A DNA stretch of 64,000 bases from Talpa occidentalis (GCF_014898055.3 NW_023601104.1:82133106-82197105), one strand, 5' to 3'; shown: positions 11,306 through 23,659, counted from the first letter of the stretch. The notes: generated by a model from the letters alone, not told the origin. A program made the numbers and translations.

Positions 11306-12778
11306 ATTCTCCAAATGACAAATTTATTAAATAATTTTTAATTTGTATCTTTCATGACGCCTGTGTGAACTTTGACTCTGTTTACTGTTCCCTAAGTCTT
11401 GAGTCTCTCTTTCCTCTGGCTTCCATAATACGATTCTTTTCTGGGTCACTGCTTATATTTTGTCACTACTGGTTTCCTGTTGTGTTGAAAACACCACACT
11501 GATAAAACAGAGTCATGGAGCAAGCTGTAGAATGCAGGATCCTGCTGAAGAACAGGATCCTGGATGTTTTATTGATAGAATAATCATACAGCATCAGTTG
11601 TGAGGGGAATGAGGACAAAAAGAAAAGGGAGGGGTGAAACTAGAAAATGTGCTCTGTCATCTATAGTGTCAGGGGTTGTGAGTCTGCCCTCCAAGCACTT
11701 ATCTGCTTGATGACTTGGTATTGTAATTGAGAACAAGCCCTAGATCCCCAGGCCAGGTCCACTGATTGGCTTCTGGGGTCCCTTGTCTTACATCAGTCCT
11801 CAGCCCCCTCCCCATTATCTCTTCCCCACTCCCCCACCCCAGCATTCCTGCTCATACCTTGTGATGCATAGTCTTCCCAGAGTGATCAAGCTTTAAACCT
11901 CTTGATTGATTTGAAAGGCTCCTTGTAAGGTTTGGCTCCTATGACTCATTGACACAGCAGTTCTGACTTTGCGTAGGAATGCAGGACTGCAGGTAACAAA
12001 AAAAGGTGGCTGAACAGGTCACTTAGGATTAGCAAACCCACAGTTTCCTTCCTTTGAGGCTCCTCTTCTGCCACACTTTAAGTGACATAATTCAAGGTTT
12101 ATTTTGGAGATCCTCTTCTCTCCAGAACTTAACTTTTCTCCTGATTGAGCTTGCTCTTTCCATTAATTTATAACTGTTTATACCTTGGGTTAGCTAATAC
12201 TATTCCTGAGTTTCAGACCTTTATTTCTGTCCTCAAAAATTATTCATTTTCTGTGATTATTTTATATATCTCTAAGCAAAACAGAGCTCCCCTCCCCACA
12301 ACCAGTTTTCTGAAATGTTGTCTTACTATTAAGAGCTCATGATCCATTCTAGTCAGCTAATCTGTTTCCTTTTTCTTCTGACAAATATCAATAATCTTTT
12401 TCTTTCCAAGTGTGGGTGATAAAAATTGACAAAAGTAACAATTACAATTGCCTTCCTTTTAAATAAAGTAACATAAAAAATTCTTTAAAAATAAATATAA
12501 CTGCTTGGACCAGAATCCTATAGTGACATTCCAGTAATTCAATCACTGTTTAAGTCTAGCAATCATTTTTCTGTAATTCCTGCTGAATGCTCCATCTTCT
12601 TGAGCATATAGAAGAGATAAAGGGCTATGGCTCTGATGATCAGATAGAGAGAATAAAGTTCCTTGCTATGATGATTCCAAAGAAAAATTATTGAAGAGCT
12701 TAATTTTATAGCTTTGTAGAATCTGGAGCTCTTACTCAAAATGACTGGTGCCCATTTGGATACAAATCAGGATGGGTG
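11306..12778. other. Mostly unique non-coding sequence
   Basis: No coding exon seen. 11470-11880 contains a CT-rich, CCCC-rich stretch and GGATCCTG repeated at about 11537 and 11554. It has an LTR-like feel, but no ends, so I do not call an element. Confidence 0.4.
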
Positions 12779-13377
12779 TGTTACAGGGCAGGGAGAGGTG
12801 CACCCCAGATCCCCCCAAAACCTGCCTGCTCTAAATGGGTTCTGCCATCCACCGTATCAACACAAAACATGAGTCTTTAATGGGAAGGAATTTCAATACA
12901 ATTAGGAAACAATACCGGAAAAGCAAAGAATATAGTTTCTAAATCAAGCACCCGAAGTTACCCATCCCCTCATGGGTAAAAGTCCATCCATATGGGATTG
13001 GCCCAGAGCAAGGCCCCAAAGCCTGCCACAAGTCCAAAGCATCTTCCAGTGGAGACCCACAGAAAAGGGTCAGAAACAACCAGACAAGCCCGGAAGGAAA
13101 AGAGCAAAATCAAAATCAAGATAAAAGCTGCCATTGTCACCTCCCCACGGGTCTCACCCACATCTGTGTTACCCAGTCCATGACCAAAAGGCATGCGCAG
13201 TTTCTTCATGTGTCTCTAGGCTCCATGCACCTCCTTCAGGTCTCCTTCTTGCTCTCCATCCTGCTTTCTTCCTTAGTCTCCTCTGCAGCTTCTTCTCTCC
13301 CTGCTCAGCTCCACCCTCCATTTGGGTGGGGCAGGGAACCTGGAACCTCCCCCTTTCCTGGGGACCACCCTGTTACA
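12779..13377 (-). mobile_element. ERV LTR (family 1), 3' LTR, minus strand
   Basis: On the minus strand it runs from TGTAACAGGGTGG to CCCTGTAACA, about 599 bp. It shares long blocks with the copies at 13529, 27027 and 54637 (for example the GGCAGCTTTTATCTTGATTT region and GGGTAACTT). Immediately 5' of it on the minus strand lies a polypurine tract, AAAAGGGGGAAT (plus 13378-13389), which marks it as a former 3' LTR still joined to internal sequence. ATTAAA/ATTGAAA-type signals lie in the downstream third. No intact retroviral gene is present. Confidence 0.8.
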
Positions 13378-13528
13378 ATTCCCCCTTTTAATTTTTATTC
13401 CACCATATCTATGGTGGCACAGATCTCAGGATGTAGTCTTAGGAGACAGTCTTTTTTTTAGGGTTACAATGTATGTAAGAGAAGCAGCAATTCGAAGCAT
13501 TGTCCATGAATGTCCAGTATGACAGTGA
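13378..13528 (-). mobile_element. ERV internal 3' remnant with polypurine tract
   Basis: About 150 bp between two head-on LTR copies. It carries the purine tract next to the minus-strand LTR. No recognisable env motif can be read; frames are short. The boundary with the plus-strand LTR copy falls near ACACAGATGTGGG (13532). Confidence 0.5.
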
Positions 13529-13916
13529 CACAGATGTGGGTGAGACCCATGGGGAGGTGACAATGGCAGCTTTTGTCTTGATTTTGATTTTGCTCTTTTC
13601 CTCCCGGGCTTGTCTGGTTGTTTCTGACCCTTTTCTGTGGGTCCCCACTGGAAGATGCCTTAGACTTGTGGCAGGCTTTGGGGCCTTGCTCTGGGCCAAT
13701 CCCATATGGATGGAGTTTTACCCACGAGGGGACGGGTAACTTTGGGTGCTTGATTTAGAAACTTGATTCTTTGCCTTCCCTGTATTGTTTCCTAATTGTA
13801 TTAAAGTTCCTTCCCATTAAAGTTTCATGTTTTGTGTTGATGCAGCGGGTGGCAGAATCCATTTAGAATAGGCAGGTTTGCGGGGTTTGGGCTGCCCCTC
13901 TCCCTGCCCTGTAACA
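13529..13916 (+). mobile_element. ERV LTR (family 1), 5'-truncated, plus strand
   Basis: Sequence from ACACAGATGTGGG to CCCTGTAACA repeats the inner and 3' two-thirds of the LTR at 12779, but in opposite orientation, so about 390 bp form the arms of an imperfect inverted repeat. The U3 start is missing. Polyadenylation-type ATTAAAG occurs near 13800 and 13820. No matching target-site duplication is seen at either outer edge. Confidence 0.78.
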
Positions 13917-16629
13917 TATACACAAACAAAAGGCAGGCATGTCAATCAATCATGAACCCTAATTTTCTGTGATCATATATCTAGGAAAGTGTGTTGGAAA
14001 ACAAATAGCATGCTAGTTAGGAAAGAGGAACTGCCCATTCAGGTTCTTTATGAAATTCATAAATTTCATGTCTATCAATTGGCAGCTCCTCATAATGTGG
14101 GACTTACTATGAGGTCAAGTCATCAGATATCCACCAATCAGGGCTAAACAATATGCATGTGTGAATGTTCAGATTCTTGTACTGTCACTATACTTCCTTT
14201 AATATCAACAGAAGTGGATCTAACTAATTTTTATCCCAATGTTTTTCTCCCAAATAGATTTCCTTGCTGAGGAAATCCATCTCGGTATTACCACTGGATC
14301 ACAACTAAACATCCTTATTTAATTTTGCACATGTGCTGGGTCAGACTTCTAACCACCTCTTGTATTTGTGAGTTTCTTCTTTATCCTTATTACCCGAGTC
14401 ATGGTTTCATCATAGCTGTCATATGGATGGCCTTTCTCCAGATCTAGTCTTTCAATTAGTTCTTTTAGAGCCAACAGAATAATAATTTAAATACCTAGAT
14501 CTGTTATAGAGATTTTACTTTGTTTAGAAGAATATTTTCACTGCCAGAAAAATAATAAAAAAGAAAAACAATTAAATGCTGGACTGAATACTTAAAAAGT
14601 ATAAATCCACATCTATGTTAGGAACAAGGAAAATGACATCATAGTGCATGATGAAATCATGGGTTCTCTATAGAGCTCAACTTCAGTCTTGACAGTTACC
14701 CTTGTTTTCCTCTCTTTCTCCAGGTTTTTCATGCCTATTCAGAAGCTTTGTTCCCTGAGATTAGAATTTAAAACCATCATCTTTAAGTCAGAAACAAGAA
14801 TCTCACTTCTTAATGTGTGTGAGGCACTGTGATAAACCTCTTTCTATACACAAGCGTATACTTAAAATGGCCCTAATCTAAAGGAGCTGTGTTCTACTTG
14901 AGTCATCCTCACCCCTTCCTGGTAATAATAACAATGTTTTTGTGATATTTCAAGAAGGTATCATAGAGCCATGCATTAACAGTGCCTCCCCTGTTCTTAG
15001 AATATATCCGTAATTCATTCCTCCTACAAGAGTGGGAGGCTTTGAAGTGCTTATTATATAACTAGAGGGATTATGCAAGTTTTTGTTGTTAACTGGACAA
15101 TTTTTTTTAACTCAAGTCCAATACTTATTTTAATCCAATGGTTGGCATTTAAGTATCTATGAATTTCTAAATATTATACTAGACAATACATTATATCTAG
15201 TATATAATACCTCTAAAATTCTACAATTAGTAACTATTTCACTGAGGTCTTTGAGAGTGATTATCTTTTTTTTAGATCTCTAAATATATTTTGTGGGTAG
15301 AAGTACATACACTGAAGCTTGGAATTCTATAGATCCATGAAGCTGAGAAAATATTAATTGCATTAGTTTGTATTCATTTCTATTAATAAAATCAGAACAT
15401 ACCTACAGACACATATTTTGTATACATACTTATATGTGTTCATGTGTATGCATATATATATGAATATATATGATATATATGAATATATCATATATATGCA
15501 TTTATATATATCATCTTTCACTTGGGAGAAATTTTATATATTTAAAGTATATGCTTTCATTTGCTCTGAAAGGAACAAAACTGTAAGTGAACATCTTCTG
15601 AAGGAGAATCATTCAGCATGACTGCATTTTCTGCTTTTTCTAGAAAGGCAATTTCTATGAATTTCATATAGGCTGGATGATAGCATGGTAGATGTTATGT
15701 CTGCAATCTATTTTAAAATACTCGATTATGGAGAGTGTGATAAAAATGTGTGCACCTGCTTCCACCTACACCTTGGGGTCATTCAACTGTCCTTCTCCAA
15801 CACTCATAGCCTACCCAGGCCCTATCCCATCAATTAGAATGGCCTTACCCAGTCACAGCCATCTCAAGGAGCTGCCTTGAATAGCTTTACTTCAGTTCAT
15901 TCATTGAGGCTTTAATTTCAGCAAAATGAAAATTAGGAGAATACACCATAACTGAAATGATGTAGAGTGCAAAAATTCTTACAAAATCTCCCTGCTTTGC
16001 ATGAACAGAGAGACTGTAGAATCTAGCAGACTCTTTATTTTTTGTTCTTGGGAATGATTCCCTGACTTTGACCCTGGAAGGATGCTATGGTTCTGCCACA
16101 GATGTGGAAAAGCCTTAATTTTCTGACTCTGAGAATGCTTCTGTTTAATCCTGAACTTGGCTAGGGTCACTGTTTTATGCAAAGTATTTTGGGATCTATA
16201 AAGAGAACAGAGACCCAGGATTTCATTAAACCAATGAAAGAGATTACATGACGATTTACTTCTTTCTGGTAAAAATGTATAAATGTTTTACAGACTTTGG
16301 TCAGAGGTTTCCTTTTGAAATTGATGAGAAAGTCATGTAGAAGAGTAGTAAACCCTTAATTACTCATGGCTTCTAAGATCTACCATACAAAATAGATGGG
16401 TGTGATCAAATTGACTTAAATCCCTAAGTTCATTTCAGTGTCAGTATTTGACATTCTTTCAACAACAACATACTTTGGCCAATTAGTATTTATTAGTTAA
16501 TTAATTTAACTGAAAATAGTTTAAACTAAATTAAATCCAGTTGTATTCAAATATACACAGAGATGTCAGTCATTGAAATGAAATGGTTTTGGCTTATTAT
16601 CATTTTAGAGAATGCCAGAAGCATTTTTC
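13917..16629. other. Unique AT-rich non-coding sequence
   Basis: No gene or clear interspersed repeat in 2.7 kb. It includes an AT-rich TATATA/GAATATA simple-repeat patch at 15420-15515. Short frames around 15979-16182 do not resemble any protein I know. Confidence 0.45.
15420..15515. repeat. AT-rich simple repeat
   Basis: Runs of ATATATATGAATATATATG with variants. Low complexity, probably a decayed TA microsatellite. Confidence 0.7.
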
Positions 16630-17091
16630 TGTAGTGGCAGGACTGGGCCACTGAGCAGGTTTTCTGATCCAGCAGACAAGGTAAAGAGGAGACCTGGAGC
16701 CCTTGGTGGCTTTGCAGGCTTTTATTGGTATTACCAGGTACAGGGCAGGCAGGGGTGCTGGGGGGCCGGGAGGCTGGCAGGCCTCCCAGCCCCCAGCAAG
16801 TCTTCACTCTATCTGGGCTCTCCGGCCTTCTCCCTCTCGGCTTCTGTTCTGCTTCTCCGCTTCTTTCTCGGCTTCTCTGCTCCTCTTCTCTCGGCTTCTC
16901 TTTCGGCTTCTACTGGCATCCCAGTGACGCCGCCTTTAAAAGCAGTCTTAGCCCAGGTGAATCCCATCTACCTACGCCCACATCCTACTCCAGGTGCCCG
17001 CCATGAGGCATGCATTTAGGACCCCATGGATCCATCATCTATCCTGATGGCGGGAGGGCAGAAAAGCCTGACATTTTTTCCTTTCCCTACA
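16630..17091 (-). mobile_element. Solo ERV LTR (family 2), minus strand
   Basis: Reverse complement of the LTR family found at both ends of the 50078-52142 element. The minus strand starts TGTAGGGAAAGG and ends GCCACTACA, with AATAAAAGCCTGC as polyadenylation signal and a purine-rich GAAGCCGAGA repeat patch (plus 16850-16910). About 462 bp. No convincing 5-bp target duplication (TTTTC against CTTTG). Standing alone, it is best read as a solo LTR left by recombination between two LTRs. Confidence 0.78.
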
Positions 17092-17239
17092 CTTTGTCTC
17101 TTTGGTAAGACTAGGTGGAAATCACTCTGTCAATTTGAACTTAAGAGGAATCATGTGATACAGGAAAGGGAAAGAAAATTAGAATTTCGGTCCGGACAGC
17201 TGGGCTCTCTTTGAAAAGTTGGGTAACAAGGTGAATATT

Positions 17240-17507
17240 GGGGCCTCCCTGGTGGCACAAGGGGTTAATCACAACACTACGAAGTTATTCGCAGCCTCTG
17301 CAGCACAAGTTCAATCCCTGGCCAGGGAAATGACCCACATGGTGCAGGAGACCTCTCCTGACTCACCCGTTGCACTCCTCAGCAGTGTATTTCAGTGGAT
17401 CTGCCTGTTCTGCTCCCCACTCTGCCTCTGGTGAATGCTCTCACTTCCCACACTTCTGGCCTGTACCCCAGTTCTTGCATGCATAAATAAATAAATCTTA
17501 AAAAAAC
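17240..17507 (+). mobile_element. tRNA-derived SINE (Rhin-1-like, type A)
   Basis: GGGGCCTCCCTGGTGGCACAAGG head, CAAGTTCAATCCCTGGCC B-box (weakened), GCATAAATAAATAAATC tail. Possible 7-bp duplication TGAATAT on both sides (17232-17238, 17513-17519), not certain. Confidence 0.87.
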
Positions 17508-17922
17508 TAATATGAATATCACTCAACTTTGCTTGCTGCTCATTTACGCCTCTGTAAGTGAAAGATGGAAACTAGTCTTTCGATTGATTCATGATTCATT
17601 CATTCTCTCATTTCTCATTGCCCCAGAAAATGATATTAGTAGTGGCAAACATTTCTTTTCCAGGCATTTGTTTCAGACACTGAATGTTCTGCAATGTATT
17701 TAATTATTAAAATAACCTTGTTCTGTGGACTTTTTTATTTTCCTAAGAAGACACAGAGATGGTGAGGCACAGAGTTAGTGAGTGGATTTCCTGAAGACGG
17801 TGAACTGACCCAAGCTAATATATGTCCACATAGCTCGTAAGTTCTTCTTGGACCTCAAGTTCAAGGTACTAAAAGAAAATCTAAACCTATCTAATATTTT
17901 TTAATAAATATAAGCCATTATG
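17508..17922. other. Unique non-coding sequence
   Basis: Nothing recognised. A stretch near 17730-17790 resembles a very worn MIR but is too weak to call. Confidence 0.35.
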
Positions 17923-18290
17923 GGCTGAGTTGTGTCCCAGCCCCCAAAATACAAGCTACTAATACCAGTAACTCAAAATGCAACAGTTCTTTAAGATAGG
18001 GATTTCTTGTTAAAATGAATTCAGTAGGATTGGCCTCAACCCAATATGACTGTTGTTTTTATAGAAAGAAGAGGAAATTTTTGGACACAGATGTGAACAG
18101 AAGGAAGATGATGTAAAAACACGGGACAAAGTGTCTACAAGACAAGGCGAGAAGACTCAGGAGAAACCGATCCTGCCAACATCTGATCTCAGACTTCAAG
18201 GCTTCCAGAATTGTGAGAAAATAGGTTGCTATAGTTTAAGTCACTCAGTCTGTCGTATTTGTTATGACAACCCCGGCAAACTAACGCACG
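17923..18290 (+). mobile_element. Ancient MaLR-type LTR (MLT1-like)
   Basis: The head, reading gggctgagttgtgtccca, and the end block (cttccagaattgtgagaaaa, then taagtcactcagtctgt and a CA-ending tail) follow the layout of mammalian MaLR LTRs. Those carry 'ccagaactgtgagaaataaa' followed by 'taagccacccagtctgt'. Strongly diverged; subfamily not assigned. Confidence 0.6.
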
Positions 18291-20432
18291 TGTCTTAGAT
18301 TAAATTGTGATATACATCTGTCACATGGTAACATAACATTTCTTGCCTTGCACTAAAAAATATTAATTCATATGATCTATTCTGTTGGCTCAAGGATGCC
18401 CTGACACTATATGCTTCAACCATGACTTTGTGGAAATGTCTCCTGAAGTAAATGCCAAGACTTCACAGGAAGTTTTCTATCTCACACACATAGTCCCACA
18501 ACTTCAGGGTTTATGACTGTATACCAGGTAGTTGAAAGATTTATCCTGTAAGTATCACCCCCTAATGTGTAGATGCACTGAATTTTTATATGCTGATCAT
18601 GAAGAGTGGGGCATATTCCTAATTTATTTTAGGGAGTCAAACTGTATTTAAAACTGTATTTAATTCCAAACTTATTTAATTCCACTGAAGGGAGGCCATT
18701 TCTAATATTTATTATGCTGATTAATGTGCCATTATTTTTATTAATTGGAAAAAAGACCCAAAAATGCACATCCCATAGTAGTCAACAAAGAATTAGTTAC
18801 TATTAAAAGATGGGAACAAGAGTGTTATTGACACACCACCAGAAAATGCCCTTTCTGAAGGAAAGTTAGTTGAATTTGGGAATGTGCATTTGTCATCATG
18901 TGTTGGCTGACCATTTCTCAAATGCACTTTTTTTGGATAGTACCTGGCATTCACTCAACTTAAACATCACATCCTCATGCTATCCCATCGCAAAGATGAA
19001 AGTCCATCACTTATAGTAAAAGAAGATATACAGAAGTAGCATGGGACCAACTTTCCCCAGCCAGCAAGAAACAGAGTTGCGATTTGAATCCCAAAGATTA
19101 AGAATCTAGACAGCTGTGCCCCAAACCTATGGTACATTAGATTCTTATTGAGATGATAATTCACAACAGAGACAGCAAATTCAGAATGTTATTTGATTTA
19201 ACCCTGAAGCATAATTGCAAGAGAGGTCTTATAGAGGTAGTCTAGGGAACACTGTTGCCAAGGGTCAATACTGAGGATTGAAAGTGGAACAGCAAGGTCA
19301 TCTCAGCTGTACTACTTATGAGGTTGCACAGGACTCATGCTGAGAAAGGGACCATAAGCTTGTGATTAAATACGCTATGGACGCCATCTTGAAACTCTTA
19401 ATAAATGTGTATTTGAAGTTGTGTTTTGCAAGTAGAGTCTGGACAGTGGAGCATTGCAGGGGAGCTTGAGAATCTTCTCCTGGGTGACCCCACACTCTGC
19501 CTTCTCCTCACCACCCAGGATTGCATCTCAGTTTCCCATATCCCTGCTCCTGCCCAATGGCCACTTCAGCCCTTGACCCCTGGCACAGTGTGGAGTTAGG
19601 TGCTGGGGAAGGTCAGGATTGGATGTCTACCATCAGTGTTGACTTGTGGAATGGGAAAACTTTAAGACTCTGTGTTCACTCTGAGAGTAACTCACACCTG
19701 AGGTAGCCTAGTATTAAGTAGATCTATCCCTGCATTCGAGCTCTGAGTGCATAAAAACAACTTGACAGACCAAGAAAGACCACAAAATCATGGAAAAAAG
19801 ATTCTTTTCTTGTGTTTTGATCAAAGGATCAAAACATTTTCATTTTCAATTAGGTTCTGAAAATTATGTAGCCAGTTTTGTGAAGAGGAGCAAAATCACT
19901 TCTTCTAAAAGCAACATCAATATTCTTTCCAATATACCAGGCTATAAAATCACCTAATACAGAGCGTCCCGATAAACCCTACATTCATGTCATATCATCC
20001 CACATGGAAAGGGGGAAATGTCAGGTGGGACTAAACCAGGTTTCAGGGTTAATGATGAAATAGAACATCTAGGCAAGAGAAGCAGGCCAAGAGAATGGAC
20101 TGCAGGCCAAGAGAAGCCCTTATTTAGTGTTGACACAGTTAATACACCCTGACTGGTTTCAAAATGTTATGAAAACAAAAATATTATGAAAGTGAGGCCA
20201 GAATGAGCTTCTGTTAGGAATTACCTAAATTGAATTGTGAAGGAGGAGGGTCAGAGGTTTACAGCTATCTTTGTTCAATAACTTAATATGCAATTATGGA
20301 ATATCTGGGCTAGGAAGTTATAAAAAGAATCACTTGAATATTACTTGGATTGTAAGGGATTCAATGAGAGAAGAGCCACACTGGAATTAAGATGTCCTCT
20401 GTATCCCCAGAAATTCATCTGTACTGTGAGCC
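18291..20432. other. Unique non-coding sequence
   Basis: 2.1 kb with no recognised repeat or exon. There is a 12-bp direct duplication AAACTGTATTTA near 18640-18662. Confidence 0.4.
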
Positions 20433-20443
20433 TAAAAAATGGT

Positions 20444-20731
20444 GGGCCGGCCATCCTGATGGTACAAAGGGTTAAGCAGAGCACTGTGAAGCTGTCTGCA
20501 GCCTCTACAGGATGAGTTTGATCCGTGGCTGGCCCGGGAGCTACCCACATGGCTCAGCAGACCTCTCCTGCCTTGCCTGCTTCTCCCCTCAGCAGTGTAT
20601 TTCAGTCAGTCTGCCTGTTCTGCTCCCCACTCTGTCTCTGGTGAATCCTTTCATCCCCACACCTCTGCCCTGTACCCCAGTACTCGTATGCATAAATAAA
20701 TAAATCTTTTTAAAAAATAAATAAATAAAAA
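20444..20731 (+). mobile_element. tRNA-derived SINE (Rhin-1-like, type A)
   Basis: Head GGGCCGGCCATCCTGATGG (mutated), B-box GAGTTTGATCC, tail GCATAAATAAATAAATC then (AAAT)n. Flanked by exact 14-bp TAAAAAATGGTGGG (20433-20446, 20732-20745). The duplication overlaps the first GGG of the element. Confidence 0.9.
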
Positions 20732-20755
20732 TAAAAAATGGTGGGTAACACGTTG

Positions 20756-21260
20756 ATTCATTCAACAAACTCTTATTATTTTGTGCCAGAACTTTTCTAA
20801 CCAATGACAGTGCCTGAAGGGGTGAAGCATTTGCTTTGTGATTTTGCATGGAGGACAGTCTTTAAATAAACAATTAAAATCCAAGCCCTGGATGGAAGCA
20901 TAATACCAGCTGGAAAAATAAAGGAGGAAAGAGCGAACAGTGCTTGAGGATGATGGCTTGGCAGCTTCAGGAGTAATTAGAGCTTCAAGTGTCAGGGAGC
21001 TGCAGATGTCTGAGGGGGAGCATTGAGTGGAGGATGAAGAAGAAGCTGAGGGTTTTGTGGCATTGCTTGGTGACCAGTGATTAGCTCCTGATACATGGGC
21101 ATACTGTTTATCCTTGGTTAATGTTCTCTTACTGTAGATCTAAACGGAGTGCCTGACCTTGGCAATGGGGATGATTCCCTTTTAAAATAGGGATCTACAT
21201 GGTCAGAATAGCCACTGGGTGAAATTTAGAAAGGCTTGAAGAGTTAAGAGCAGGAGAACG
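20756..21260 (-). repeat. L2-like remnant
   Basis: Starts with 'attcattcaacaaactcttatta', followed by a degraded text of the kind seen in antisense LINE-2 3' regions ('gcctgaagggg', 'aacaattaaaatccaa', 'ggaggaaagagcg'). Ancient and diverged; class plausible, limits approximate. Confidence 0.4.
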
Positions 21261-21434
21261 CAAACCTGAAGGGACTAGTGCGAGAGTTAAGAGAGGATGA
21301 TGAGGATGATGAAGTCTAACACTGTGCAGATTCTCTGTGTCCTCAGAGAAATGCATGTGTTTCAGAGACAGCAATCCTCAGTGACAACTGTATTCCTCTA
21401 TAAAATATCAACATCAACTTCATCAACAACTTTA

Positions 21435-21700
21435 TTTTTTTAAAGATTTTATTTAAAGAATACGAACTGGGGTACAGGTCAGAGGTGCGGAGGTAAGAGG
21501 ATTCACTAGAGACAGAGTGGGGAGCAGAACAGGCAGATATACTGAAATACACTGCTGAGGGGAGCAGCGGGCGCGGCAGGAGAAGTTTTCTGCGCCATGT
21601 GGGTAGCTCCCTGACTGAGAATCGAACTTGTGCTGGAGTAGCTACAGATTGCTTCATAGTGCTGACGCTTAACCCCTTGCACCACCAAGGAGGCCCACAT
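21435..21700 (-). mobile_element. tRNA-derived SINE (Rhin-1-like, type A)
   Basis: Minus-strand copy with GGGCCTCCTTGGTGG head. Flanked by CATCAACAACTTTA (21421-21434) and CATTAACAACTTTA (21701-21714), 13/14 matching. Confidence 0.88.
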
Positions 21701-21749
21701 CATTAACAACTTTATCCCACAACTAACTGCATAACACATTATCCTTTCC

Positions 21750-21915
21750 CAAATGATACCCCACATCATCCCATTTTATTCTTCCTAACCCTTGCAATAA
21801 CTGGTAGATAAATAGCTGTTATCATAATCATGAATCCGGAACAAATCTGAGGTCACACAGTCTGTTGATTGTCAGAATGCTAGCCCTCTTGATGTGAGGT
21901 TTTACAATCTAACAT
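21750..21915 (-). repeat. MIR remnant
   Basis: Contains a degenerate reverse MIR core: 'cctaacccttgcaataa', then 'tgaggtcacacagtctg' and 'gaatgctagccct'. The conserved 'gaggtcacacag' run is the main evidence. Confidence 0.55.
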
Positions 21916-23640
21916 TCATGGCTTACATGTTAACAATCTGTCCTGTATAGCATTCCATATTCTGTGTATTATTGCAAGCTCAACATTATATTCTTCCATG
22001 TCGCTGTTCAAATTCTCAAAAGAAACATGTCTAAAAAAAGTCTTGGGCAACCCCAGCTTCTAGTTCCAGTATTTTAAAGATATGGAGATACATTCCAGAG
22101 ACTGCGAAATGTACACATAGCCAAGATTGGATTTTAAATCAAGGTTTGGATTCTGTTCATCTTATAACCTTGGTGAGTTCTCCATAGGTGAAGTCTTTGT
22201 TTTGATTGAAGGGACAGTTTCTCAAGGCCCAATTTTAATTTAATCAGTATTTTAAGCACTCCCGGACTGTATTAACTCAGAAACAGTACATGTTTACCAA
22301 GGGAACAATAATGTTGCCCAAGGTAGTTCTGTTTGTGAACAAAAACCATAAACATGTGGGAAGTGGATTGAGATTGAATTACAAATAGTTGTGCAGTATC
22401 CAAATTGTCTTCTCTAAAACATCAGTTTAAATGCATTTGGACAAGTTAAATGATTCACTATTTTCCCTTCCTTAAGGAAGTTCATTTCTTTATGTAGTTA
22501 TCATAAGGCAATGCGCACTGCGTTAAGGAGCTTCTCGCTCTGCCAATTGTTGGTGTATATAATGCTGCACCTGTTAGTCAAGAAATCCCTGGGATACAAC
22601 GCTGCTCGGCAAAGCAGACATCCTCAGACAGACGGAGGGCCTTCAGAATACTCTCACTGAATTATGCAGGATGTTCTGGTTTATGGTCATTAAAGACAGT
22701 GACAAAGCAGCTGTCACCAAGTAGGATGTTGTCAAATATCAATGCAAGAATAGAGATGATTGCCTGGATGTCTTTCACCCATTACAGTGAGCTTGTGCTA
22801 GTCTTCCCTTTATAAATCCTTCTCTTGATAAGATTATAATTTGCCTGACTAAATATTTGCTCCAGGCATCACCTTGACGTTTAAGGTCTAAGACAAGATA
22901 AATTTGCAATACATGTCTATTGCATCTAGTTACTCTAGTTTTTTTTTCTTTTTTTTTCTTCCCATTGAGTTTTAGAAGGAAAAGCTTGAATGGAATGTGC
23001 AATCATGAGTTGATTGTTCAATTTAAAAAAATGGAACTGGGCTGCTTCTTGTAATTAAGTCTGTTCCATTTCTATTTACTCTCCTAACAAACTTAACTGG
23101 TTCACATGGAGGAGGGGAAAGAAATGGGGAAAAAATGAATATTTAAAAGATGCACATCTTACCTATTTCAATCATGACACTAGTCAGGCTTTCAAGGATT
23201 ATTTGTGCTTCCTTTTGTGTAAGTACTGGGAGAGAGAGACAGAGTTTGAAGGCAGGGTGCCCAGAGATATGTTGCCCAGCTGGGAGGCGAGCCTGGCACT
23301 GGGGGGCGCTCTGCAGGGACAGGGTGGTGTGCTCAGTAAATGACAACTAAGGGTGATGATGAGGGAGCAAATATTTGAACACCTCGGAGTGAGACCCACA
23401 CACAGAGGTAAATGTTTATTGACGCAAAAAAGAATCAAGCTCAAAGAACAGATTTTGGTACCAGAGAAAACTGAGTGGAGAGCGGAAAGCTGAGGATTAT
23501 AGCCTCGCAAAGTGCTCATCACCCCAACAGATACCGAGCAATGGGTTTGACTGAGGTCTCCCTCTTTCGCCCTCTCCCGTCTCTCACCCCCCTCCTCCCT
23601 CCCCTTCCACTTATCTCCCTGAACCTCTATACCTATGTCT
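21916..23640. other. Unique sequence with candidate conserved block
   Basis: No interspersed repeat recognised. 22440-22830 is listed as a candidate conserved element. 23200-23500 is GC-richer and includes AAATGTTTATTGACGC; it may be LTR-derived, but no ends are visible. Confidence 0.35.
22440..22830. promoter_or_regulatory. Candidate conserved non-coding block
   Basis: Repeat-free, with CpGs preserved in AT-rich surroundings (GCGCACTGCG near 22513, CTGCTCGGC near 22602) and an AATTGTTGG motif. CpG retention in non-island DNA can indicate constraint, but this is inference without alignment. Confidence 0.2.
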
Positions 23641-23658
23641 CTCTCTCTCTCTCTCTCT
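23639..23658. repeat. (TC)n microsatellite
   Basis: Ten perfect TC units following a pyrimidine-rich 100-bp tract. Confidence 0.9.
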
Positions 23659-23659
23659 A

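Noticed and set aside
15979..16182. Short text reminiscent of a zinc-finger linker (CHRCGKAL-like)
   Set aside because: Only one partial unit, with no C2H2 spacing repeated in any frame; judged coincidence.
16612..17019. 135-codon plus-strand open frame
   Set aside because: It is antisense to a solo LTR. The Ser/Leu-rich stretch is the translation of the LTR's purine-rich repeats read backwards.
23190..23520. GC-richer stretch considered as a CpG island or LTR
   Set aside because: Too few CpGs for an island and no TG/CA borders.
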